A stretch of DNA of 38,566 nt from Candidatus Methanoperedentaceae archaeon. GTDB taxonomy: Archaea > Halobacteriota > Methanosarcinia > Methanosarcinales > Methanoperedenaceae. Where the stretch lies: the NCBI GenBank assembly GCA_003104905.1, contig PQAS01000015.1, positions 1 to 38,566 of the forward strand, given 5' to 3'. Shown here piece by piece: positions 31,830-38,566 of this stretch. The position numbers and the translations under genes were made by a program. How positions within the stretch are numbered: the first letter of the stretch is position 1; each line of letters starts with the position of its first letter. Under the pieces are notes generated by a model. That model saw only the letters and a list, made by a program, of their open reading frames with translations. It ran no database searches and was not told where the DNA came from.

Positions 31830-33025
31830 TCCTCTTTATCATTAACATTGCACGCGATCTTTCCATCGCTCACAATTATCGAAACCTCATCTGATCTTTC
31901 CACATCTTTTATGCTTTGAACGAGTGTTTTCCCGGGAAGTTTCAATGTAATGCCATACCCTCTCGACAGCGTACCAAGCGGGCTTACAGCATTAAGTTTT
32001 CCTGCATTTGCATCCAATGAAGCCTTTTTAATATCAACGAGTCTTCCAATACTCAATTCCTGCTTCTGTGTGAGATCATCGATAAATTGAATATGACGGG
32101 TCAATAGTTCAAGAAATAAAACCGGATCGACATCCTCCCCCAGATCAGAAAGATGTGAAATCCTGTCGCCCACAAATCGCCTCTGGTTCTCTATCAACCT
32201 TTGCCCCAGCCTGGCGATATGATTTGAGAGTTCAAGACGGTCAGGGACTGCAATTTCCGCAGCAGCCGAAGGCGTAGGCGCCCTGGCATCGGCTACAAAA
32301 TCTGCAATAGTAAAATCGGTCTCATGTCCCACTGCTGAAATTATCGGAATCCTTGAATCGAAAATCGCGCGTGCGACCACTTCTTCATTAAATGCCCAGA
32401 GGTCTTCAATTGAACCTCCGCCTCTGCCAAGTATTATAATATCCGCATCGGTCTTATTCAGGGCGCGGATCGAGCTTACTATGCTTTCTGCTGCGCTGTC
32501 ACCCTGTACAACCGTAGGGATAAAAAGAATATTGACCGGATACCTCCTTCCAAGCACCGTGAGCATATCATGAAGAACAGCGCCGGTAGGGGATGTTGCC
32601 ACACCTATTTTCTTCGGGAACCTTTTCAGGGGTTTTTTATGGTCGGGTGAAAAAAGTCCCTCCATGGCAAGTTTATTCTTCAATTGCTCATATGCTTTAT
32701 AGAGTTCTCCTATACCGTCAGGGCGAATATCCCTGACCTTTAACTGGTACACACCTTTCTGTTCGTATACATCCGGATCCCCGAGAACCAGGACCTTCAT
32801 GCCACGTTCCAATTCAAACCTCAGGTTCCTGCCATACCATTTGAACATGACACACTGAAGCTGGCTGTTTTTATCTTTCAGGGTAAAATAACGATGGCCT
32901 GAGCTATGATTTGTAAAATTCGATATTTCACCCCGGATCCAGGCATCATTTAATTGGCCTGTGGTAAGAATTCGCTTTACTGCCAATGTGAATTCATGGA
33001 CAGTATAGATGCCTTTAGTTTCCAT
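31814..33025 (-). CDS. xseA: Exodeoxyribonuclease VII large subunit
   Basis: A 403-aa catalytic subunit. The N-terminal OB fold (IYTVHEFTLAVKRIL, then WIRGEISNFTNHSSGHRYFT) binds single-stranded DNA; the catalytic region shows GVATSPTGAVLHDML, IIILGRGGGSIEDLWAFNEE and ISAVGHETDFTIADFVAD, followed by a coiled coil and a C-terminal segment (LSRGYGITLK). Together with xseB it makes the complete enzyme. Confidence 0.97.
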   Translation of the reverse strand: METKGIYTVHEFTLAVKRILTTGQLNDAWIRGEISNFTNHSSGHRYFTLKDKNSQLQCVMFKWYGRNLRFELERGMKVLVLGDPDVYEQKGVYQLKVRDIRPDGIGELYKAYEQLKNKLAMEGLFSPDHKKPLKRFPKKIGVATSPTGAVLHDMLTVLGRRYPVNILFIPTVVQGDSAAESIVSSIRALNKTDADIIILGRGGGSIEDLWAFNEEVVARAIFDSRIPIISAVGHETDFTIADFVADARAPTPSAAAEIAVPDRLELSNHIARLGQRLIENQRRFVGDRISHLSDLGEDVDPVLFLELLTRHIQFIDDLTQKQELSIGRLVDIKKASLDANAGKLNAVSPLGTLSRGYGITLKLPGKTLVQSIKDVERSDEVSIIVSDGKIACNVNDKEECIWK

Positions 33026-33154
33026 GCTTCCAGATTGATTCTTGAACTTATCTGCTTTGTGATAGCGGTGTGAAACTAATCATGAAAATACATGATTTTT
33101 TGAATTTAACTTCTATTAGATAATTTTAATAATGCTTCTAACAATAATGCATTC

Positions 33155-33862
33155 ATGAAGTTTGCCCAGAGATGTCCAAAATGCGGTGGCTTTGTCCAGA
33201 CAAAAAGTGTCAGAAAATCCATCGGACTCGGATTTGTTGAAATCCCGGTAGCGCAATTCTGCCTGAATCCGGTATGTGACTGGTACCAGGATTTTGCGGA
33301 GACAAAAGAACCCGAAGACATAAAGGAAGGTTTCCAGTTAAAAATCCCATCGATTAAAAAACCGGAATTCAAAACACCTGAAATCTCGAAAAACCAGATT
33401 ATAGCTATTTCTGCAATAATCGGATTAATTATCATTTATGCCCTTTTCTCCAATTTGGATTTTACAGGCAGTGATGTTGATCAGAAAATACAGTCGCCAC
33501 AATCATATCTTCAAAATAACACAACTTTATCAGAAACCCCGAATATTCCGGTCCCCACTACAGTTTCCACACCTCTGGCAATCGAACCGAAAAGTTATAC
33601 AGTAAGAGTTGATGTAAGTCACGGTTTCTATCCGGATGTCATAACAATAAATAAATCTGATAAAATTATCTGGAGCAATGAGGAAAACCTGCGGCCAAGA
33701 GTTGTTCTGGTAAGTAAGAATAGTTTATTTGAAAAAGTGCTTATGCAGTATCAAGACAGATATCAATTCCAATTCAACCGGCAGGGAAATTATTCATTCG
33801 TACTTGCTGAATTTCCCACAAACAAGGAATATCAATCAAAAGGAAATGTAATTGTAAGGTGA
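33155..33862 (+). CDS. Zinc ribbon plus membrane helix plus cupredoxin-like domain
   Basis: A 235-aa protein with an unusual layout. The N-terminus holds a zinc-ribbon pattern (CPKCGGF, then CLNPVCDWY), then a charged linker, one membrane helix (IIAISAIIGLIIIYALFSNL), a Ser/Thr/Pro linker and a C-terminal beta domain (VDVSHGFYPDVITINKSDKI, then YSFVLAEFPTN) resembling cupredoxins. The usual copper ligands (His...Cys...His...Met) are not all visible, so it may bind no copper. The zinc ribbon would be cytoplasmic and the beta domain outside. Confidence 0.8.
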   Translation: MKFAQRCPKCGGFVQTKSVRKSIGLGFVEIPVAQFCLNPVCDWYQDFAETKEPEDIKEGFQLKIPSIKKPEFKTPEISKNQIIAISAIIGLIIIYALFSNLDFTGSDVDQKIQSPQSYLQNNTTLSETPNIPVPTTVSTPLAIEPKSYTVRVDVSHGFYPDVITINKSDKIIWSNEENLRPRVVLVSKNSLFEKVLMQYQDRYQFQFNRQGNYSFVLAEFPTNKEYQSKGNVIVR

Positions 33863-33865
33863 AAT

Positions 33866-33890
33866 ACCACCGTACAAACGGTGGTCTTCT
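33866..33890 (+). terminator. Hairpin downstream of cupredoxin-like gene
   Basis: ACCACCGT (33866-33873) pairs with ACGGTGGT (33878-33885) around an ACAA loop, followed by CTTCTCT. It lies just after the stop. The following tract is only weakly T-rich. Confidence 0.65.
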
Positions 33891-33976
33891 CTACCAGGCC
33901 CTAAAAATCGTCATGTTTATTCGTTAGGAAAATATTATATTCCCAAAACCCAATAGTAGGTCATGGGTGAAATATA

Positions 33977-34210
33977 ATGGCAGTAGGTTTCGTATTGATC
34001 AATGTAACTCCCGGAGCGGAAAAAAAAATCTTTGACACAATGATAAAATGGGAGGAAATACAGGAGCTTTATCCGCTTTTTGGTGATTATGATCTCATTG
34101 CGAAAATCCAGGCCAGCGATTATGTAGGATTAAGCGAGATAGTTGTCAATAAAATAAGAGCCTTAAAGGGAGTAACCGAGACAAAGACCCTCACGGGTGC
34201 GAAATTCTGA
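33977..34210 (+). CDS. Solo Lrp/AsnC ligand-binding (RAM) domain
   Basis: A 77-aa protein consisting only of the effector-binding domain: AVGFVLINVTPGAEKKIFDT, then GDYDLIAKIQASDYVGLSEI and IRALKGVTETKTL. The DNA-binding HTH half is absent, which is common for stand-alone archaeal RAM proteins that form ring oligomers. It probably binds an amino acid. ATG 33977 with GGTGA upstream. Convergent with the Cas4-like gene. Confidence 0.93.
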   Translation: MAVGFVLINVTPGAEKKIFDTMIKWEEIQELYPLFGDYDLIAKIQASDYVGLSEIVVNKIRALKGVTETKTLTGAKF

Positions 34211-34216
34211 TAGTCT

Positions 34217-34996
34217 TCAAAAGAACCTGGACGCAAGCGTGGATTTTACATCACACATCCCAACAAAATTACAATATTCGCATGGAGCATCTTTTGGTCT
34301 TTCGGGCATAAAACCATCCTGGATTCTTTTTATCATATCCCTGATCCGGAGAACCTGTCTGCGCTCATGCCGTTTGATAACACATTGTCTTACTTTGCCC
34401 CATCGGGCATACTCTACAAATCCTTTTTCAACAATTGAGTTATATTTTTCTTCCACAAGAATCGAATACGCAGTCAATGCAAGCCTTTCACTATTCCACA
34501 CGCCATTATCCGGCATATTTCCTGTCCGGATTATGGAAGGGGCCATGCGATCATTTTTTCTTAACAACCTGTCGAGCCTCCCGGAAATTCCGAATTTATC
34601 CGAATATAAAATATGTTCTTCCCGAATGAATTCGTATGAATAAAAATCGCTATTCAGAGATAGATTAGAAGATATTTCTCCGATCAAGGGCAGGATATCA
34701 GTTATGGATTTTTCAAGCGCTGCATCATCAACTTTGCTCAGTTCATTTCGACAGATCACCCTTATCTCTTTTGAAATCCTTTCAAGTTCATTATTAAGAA
34801 AGATCTGCCTGTCATCGCTGTCAAATGCATTTTCATATGTCAGGGCAAGTTCTTTCAATATCAATCCCTCCAGGAAACCAGGAGAGACCTCAATCCGATC
34901 ATGCCCATGATTAATGAAATAGCACATCCTGGGACATTTATTGAATGTAGTGATGTCTGAGACCCTTATCATGGGATGCGTAAATATCCCATTCAT
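34217..34996 (-). CDS. Cas4-like protein with altered nuclease residues
   Basis: A 259-aa protein resembling Cas4/Dna2-type PD-(D/E)XK exonucleases: N-terminal CPRMCYF and C-terminal CEYCNFVGMC supply four cysteines for an iron-sulfur cluster. The motif around the first Asp survives (GISGRLDRLL), but where Cas4 has E-x-K the sequence reads SIIRTGNMP, and the Q-x-x-x-Y motif is LALTAYSIL. The E, K and Q positions appear replaced. There is no CRISPR array or other cas gene in the window. It may be a catalytically dead DNA-binding protein. Confidence 0.75.
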   Translation of the reverse strand: MNGIFTHPMIRVSDITTFNKCPRMCYFINHGHDRIEVSPGFLEGLILKELALTYENAFDSDDRQIFLNNELERISKEIRVICRNELSKVDDAALEKSITDILPLIGEISSNLSLNSDFYSYEFIREEHILYSDKFGISGRLDRLLRKNDRMAPSIIRTGNMPDNGVWNSERLALTAYSILVEEKYNSIVEKGFVEYARWGKVRQCVIKRHERRQVLRIRDMIKRIQDGFMPERPKDAPCEYCNFVGMCDVKSTLASRFF

Positions 34997-35026
34997 TTAA
35001 AAATTTTGCTAATTTGAATATTGGAT

Positions 35027-35749
35027 TCACGAAAGGACTTTTTCAAAAACCCATTCATGCTCCTGGGGTTTTGTGAGAAATTCAAGTTTTTTTAGATCGC
35101 GAACAAGCCCATACATCTCTTTGTTTTTCTGCAATCCTATTTCTTTGAGATTTGCCGGTTCAAGGAACTTTATTTCAGGCACATATTCATATCGCGTATT
35201 TTTTACCATTCCTTTATCCAGGATAAAATACGCTCCCCCGCACTTTTCTTCTATTGGCTTATATATCGACTCAAAGTCACGCGCCACCCAGTTAGCCATT
35301 TTCAATGTTTTATTTGATGCATTAATTGTAAGATGCCCATATCCCGGCGGAATTATTACCTTCTCGCCTGCGCCTGCTTTTATTAAGATCACATCTTCTA
35401 TGCCTTCTCCTGCCGGTTTTTGAAGGATATAATGTGCCTCACCTTCCAATACTTCATATATCTCAGGAAATGTGATTTGCGTTCCGGGAACAAGGGGGTG
35501 GTAATGACCTGCTGTTTTTACAAATTCGCACCCCAGCATGCGCGGCGGGATAACAGTGATATCAAATCTCAGACCATGTTCTTTTATCAGGAGCGCATCT
35601 TTTTTTCCCAATGAAAGCTCACGATACATGTAATATAATTCCATGTTTTTTGCACTGGAAAGCCAACCACGATCATAAATGACGGTTTTCATATCAAAAA
35701 GCATCCTTATGCCAGGCTTAATACCCCTGATATCAGAAATAGTCTCCAT
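35027..35749 (-). CDS. pgiA: Cupin-type glucose-6-phosphate isomerase
   Basis: Archaeal cPGI, which converts glucose-6-phosphate and fructose-6-phosphate. The 240-aa protein has the cupin metal block AGHYHPLVPGTQITFPEIYE, the continuation VLEGEAHYILQ and IIPPGYGHLTIN, which supply His, His, Glu and His for the metal. C-terminal extension of about 60 residues. Divergent from the phosphatase gene, leaving a 110-base gap. Confidence 0.93.
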   Translation of the reverse strand: METISDIRGIKPGIRMLFDMKTVIYDRGWLSSAKNMELYYMYRELSLGKKDALLIKEHGLRFDITVIPPRMLGCEFVKTAGHYHPLVPGTQITFPEIYEVLEGEAHYILQKPAGEGIEDVILIKAGAGEKVIIPPGYGHLTINASNKTLKMANWVARDFESIYKPIEEKCGGAYFILDKGMVKNTRYEYVPEIKFLEPANLKEIGLQKNKEMYGLVRDLKKLEFLTKPQEHEWVFEKVLS

Positions 35750-35859
35750 CTTTTACTAATTGGCATTTTAATATATAAATTATATGATTAGCTATTATTT
35801 CAGGAAAAGATTTTTTTTTCGTAATCTTTTTATCTGAGCCCCGTTCATCAGCAAACTTC

Positions 35860-37209
35860 ATGAAAAAGATCCTGTTCATAATATTATCATATCTTTCAAT
35901 ATACGGCTCAGCATTAGCTATTTCTGAGATCACATTGAACGAGATCAAAAGGCCGCAAAGCGCTATCCTGTTTATTGTAGATGGTTTTGGCTCTTCATAT
36001 TTTTATCCGGAATTTTCACCTTCTGCGCTTGATGGTTCTTTGCTTTTCAAAGCAAATACCAATAACTTCACATTCGGAACAAGGATCGAGGATATAAGAA
36101 CCAGTCATCCTGTTACGGGTATTGCACATTCGGTGATAGTAACGGGATTTTCAGATGCAAATGAAGAAACTGTGGGTTATCCTGATGCAACGATATTTGA
36201 TATCACAAAGCAGCACGGCTTTGTAAATATTGCTGTAATGGAAACCGGGGATTCCATGAATATGCGAAACGAACAGGATATAATCCTTTTTGCCGAGAAT
36301 AATTCTATTGACGAACCGCTAATGCCCATACAATCAAAAATTGCACCTGAAGGCGTTTATGATTTCATGTATGAATGGAAAATGAAACTTCCCGCTTACC
36401 TTGATGGCAAAAAAGGAGTGGATAAATATTCCGCATATAACAGGTGGTGTATTGATGCCGCAAATGCCGCTGCTCTTGATATGATAAAAAAACATCCTTC
36501 CCAGAGATTCCTCCTGACAGTGAATATCGCGGGCATTGACAGCGGCGGCCATAATATGGGGTATGATGATTACATCGGGCTGATCGAGAGCCTCGATTCC
36601 GACATATACCCCCTTTACAAAACAGCTCTTGAAAATAATATTGCATTCTTTTTGACGGCAGACCACGGGATGTCTTTTTCTGCAATAAACGCTCGAAGAG
36701 GAGGCCATAGCTCGGATAAATATTCAACACAACTTGAAAGTCTTAGAATACCTCTTGTTATATTATCCCCAAATACCGCACCAGGAATTATTGGAGGAGA
36801 ATTTCACCAGGAAGACATCGCACCCACGCTTCTCAGTGTACTGGACCTTCCCGACCATCTCCTGTATGCTGATGGAAATGTCATCAACGTAAAAAATTAT
36901 GCCACCATTTTTGTAAAGGCCGATCCGTCCTACCAGGTTTCTTTATGGAATAATGGCAAGAAACTCTCAGAGCGCTCGGATTCGGAACTTATTTTCGCAG
37001 GGCTGCCCCTGGATTCAAGTTATACCCTGAAAGCAACGGGAAAAGATGGTACGTTTGAAGAAAAAGTGTCGCTGGATTCGGATAAGCATTTCAACTTCAA
37101 TAAAACGGATAGTGCTGTAAATATCAGTAACAGGAAATTGATCACAATTATCCTGATATTGATAGTGAATATTACGGGATTGATCATCATCAGGCGGATC
37201 AAGGATTGA
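35860..37209 (+). CDS. Exported alkaline-phosphatase-superfamily protein
   Basis: A 449-aa protein with a signal peptide (MKKILFIILSYLSIYGSALA), a metallohydrolase core and a C-terminal anchor helix (LITIILILIVNITGLIII). Superfamily motifs are visible: AILFIVDGFGSSYF near the first metal, ITAGI-like GIDSGGHNMGY, FFLTADHGMSF and GGHSSDKYSTQ. The first Asp is followed by G-F-G, where a Ser/Thr nucleophile is expected next, so the exact reaction (phosphatase, phosphodiesterase or related) is not clear. It acts outside the cell membrane. Confidence 0.87.
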   Translation: MKKILFIILSYLSIYGSALAISEITLNEIKRPQSAILFIVDGFGSSYFYPEFSPSALDGSLLFKANTNNFTFGTRIEDIRTSHPVTGIAHSVIVTGFSDANEETVGYPDATIFDITKQHGFVNIAVMETGDSMNMRNEQDIILFAENNSIDEPLMPIQSKIAPEGVYDFMYEWKMKLPAYLDGKKGVDKYSAYNRWCIDAANAAALDMIKKHPSQRFLLTVNIAGIDSGGHNMGYDDYIGLIESLDSDIYPLYKTALENNIAFFLTADHGMSFSAINARRGGHSSDKYSTQLESLRIPLVILSPNTAPGIIGGEFHQEDIAPTLLSVLDLPDHLLYADGNVINVKNYATIFVKADPSYQVSLWNNGKKLSERSDSELIFAGLPLDSSYTLKATGKDGTFEEKVSLDSDKHFNFNKTDSAVNISNRKLITIILILIVNITGLIIIRRIKD

Positions 37210-37286
37210 GCTCCCAGCTGTTTGATTTTATTGAATAAAACCGGAAACCGATAGAATTAAGAGACCCATAAGCATATAAAAAGCTG

Positions 37287-38423
37287 TTGAAAAAAGAACG
37301 GGAAGAGTTGCTCAGACGAATCACTGAAGTGGAAAAACTGGATACTGAGCAAAAACGGACAATAGAAATTTTGATGGCGAGTGAGAACAAGTATAGAGTA
37401 CTGCTTGAAAATTTGCCCCAAAAAATATTTTTTAAAGATAAGAACTCTGTTTATGTATCCTGTAACAAAAACTATGCTCATGATTTGAAAACCCAGCCAA
37501 ATGAAATAATTGGGAAGACAGATTATGATTTCCATACCAGGGAACTTGCTGAAAAATACAGGGCAGATGATAAAAGAATTATGGAGTCAGGCAAAACGGA
37601 ATATCTGGACGAAAAATATATTCTAAATGGACAGGAAATCATCGTCCAGACTGTAAAAACACCTCTTGAAGATGAGAAAGGCAATAAGATTGGAATACTG
37701 GGTATTTTCTGGGATATTACTGAACGCAGGCGGATTGAGGAGGCACTGAAAGAAAGCGAAGAGCGTTACCGCACGATAATTGATTACTCCAATGACATGA
37801 TCTGGACTCTGGATACACAAGGGCGTTATCTATTTGTCAATAAGCGTTGTGAAGAATTTAGTGGGCTTAAACCGGATTACTTCCTGGGGAAGTCATTTAT
37901 TCCATTTATAGATAAGAAAGACCTGCCAAAAGTTATGGATTGTTTTCATAAGGCATTAAACGGAGAGCCTCAACAATATGATGTATTAGTTAGAAAGGAA
38001 GACGGCAGCAACAATTTCCTTTTAGTTAATACCGCCCCCATATATTCAAAAGAAAAAGTTGTGGGGACTGTGAGTTTTGGGCGTGACATAACAGAGCGCA
38101 AAAAAGCAGAAGAGCTGATAAAAAAATCTCTCAAACTTAAATTAAAGGTATCCAATAAACAAAACAAGCTCCTATGCTATCTGATTAAAGGAACACGTGG
38201 AGGAAAGACCCGCGCATTAATCTTGAGACACCTTGCCGAGAAATCTTATAACGCGCATCAATTAGCCAAAACTTTAAAAATTGAATACAAAACCGTCAGG
38301 CATCATCTTGAAGTTCTGGTCAAACATGGAATGGTTATGAGAAAACAAGATGGATACCCCGACATATATTTCATTTCAAATAATATTGCAGAAATTTTAA
38401 ATTCTTTTGATGACACGAAGTAA
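37287..38423 (+). CDS. PAS-PAS sensor with C-terminal winged helix
   Basis: A 378-aa one-component regulator. After a coiled N-terminus come PAS 1 (VLLENLPQKIFFKDKNSVYV, then GIFWDITERRRIEEA) and PAS 2 (YRTIIDYSNDMIWTLDTQ, then SFGRDITERKKAEEL), joined by a coiled linker. The C-terminus is an ArsR-like winged helix (LILRHLAEKSYNAHQLAKTL, then HHLEVLVKHGMVM). No kinase domain. It should sense a ligand or redox state and control transcription directly. Start is TTG at 37287; no strong ribosome-binding site. Confidence 0.88.
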   Translation: MKKEREELLRRITEVEKLDTEQKRTIEILMASENKYRVLLENLPQKIFFKDKNSVYVSCNKNYAHDLKTQPNEIIGKTDYDFHTRELAEKYRADDKRIMESGKTEYLDEKYILNGQEIIVQTVKTPLEDEKGNKIGILGIFWDITERRRIEEALKESEERYRTIIDYSNDMIWTLDTQGRYLFVNKRCEEFSGLKPDYFLGKSFIPFIDKKDLPKVMDCFHKALNGEPQQYDVLVRKEDGSNNFLLVNTAPIYSKEKVVGTVSFGRDITERKKAEELIKKSLKLKLKVSNKQNKLLCYLIKGTRGGKTRALILRHLAEKSYNAHQLAKTLKIEYKTVRHHLEVLVKHGMVMRKQDGYPDIYFISNNIAEILNSFDDTK

Positions 38424-38566
38424 AAACTCTGATTAACTATTATTTTTTCAGGTGCTTTGGGTAAAGTTCGGGAAAAATCATTTAAATCTCAGAATCATCA
38501 AAGCTTTTGCAGAAGGTGGTGTGTAAGGGGGGGTGGTATCCTTTCGGGAGTGTAACGGATTTTGAT
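38424..38566 (+). other. Right-edge noncoding sequence
   Basis: No gene is recognisable in the last 143 bases. A run of G residues near 38528-38533 and a TTTAAATC element near 38480 could belong to a promoter/leader of a gene outside the window. Confidence 0.4.

Noticed and set aside
34217-34996. Cas4-like gene as evidence of a CRISPR locus
   Set aside because: No repeat array and no other cas gene are present in the window.
36334-36730. Minus-strand frames inside the phosphatase-like gene
   Set aside because: The plus strand encodes a complete signal peptide, metal motifs and anchor; the reverse frames show no domain.

Overview
The window looks like a chromosomal segment of a methane-cycling euryarchaeon of the Methanosarcinales, quite possibly an anaerobic methanotroph of the Methanoperedens type. 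Support comes from a methanogenesis marker protein 2 gene, a DUF1699 gene known mainly from Methanosarcina relatives, an adk-DUF106-cmk-cbf5 cluster, cupin-type phosphoglucose isomerase, several KaiC-like ATPases, Exo VII genes as in Methanosarcina, and frequent AGG/AGA arginine codons. The genus is an inference; order-level placement is better supported.

Region 1 (1-8.5 kb) is a decaying defence and toxin-antitoxin island, almost entirely on the minus strand. A type I restriction-modification locus is broken: hsdM and hsdR have each lost their internal catalytic core and hsdS survives as two N-terminal scraps. Between them lie a PD-(D/E)XK-like gene, an unrecognised 281-aa gene, a KilA-N/HsdS chimera, an intact HEPN-MNT pair with a winged-helix domain on the MNT subunit, a second HEPN-MNT pair reduced to fragments, a ParE fragment, a DUF4143 ATPase and an intact RelE-type pair. 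A 59-bp repeat and a 35-bp repeat, each in two copies, point to cassette-like duplication and rearrangement.

Region 2 (8.5-24 kb) is mostly housekeeping: nitroreductase, small membrane proteins, an M50 peptidase, a solo integrase N-terminal domain next to tRNA-Ser(GGA), cbf5-cmk-DUF106-adk, a KaiC-like ATPase, the methanogenesis marker, two tandem tatA genes, cutA, a site-2 protease, a ZIP transporter, tatC, nadX, nadC and tRNA-Pro(GGG). nadX and nadC are divergent neighbours that supply parts of NAD synthesis.

Region 3 (24-38.5 kb) is accessory and signalling. A Tat-exported multicopper oxidase has codon use and a hairpin/T-tract terminator unlike its surroundings, suggesting transfer; the Tat genes upstream could export it. 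Next come a redox mini-protein, a winged-helix protein with 14-residue tandem repeats, a 30-aa peptide gene coupled to a UbiA prenyltransferase, and an overlapping KaiC-like/Roadblock-like/FIST cluster that looks like an undescribed sensory module. Exo VII (xseA/xseB), a cupredoxin-like membrane protein, a solo Lrp ligand-binding domain, a Cas4-like protein with altered active-site residues, phosphoglucose isomerase, an extracellular phosphatase-like protein and a PAS-HTH regulator complete the window.
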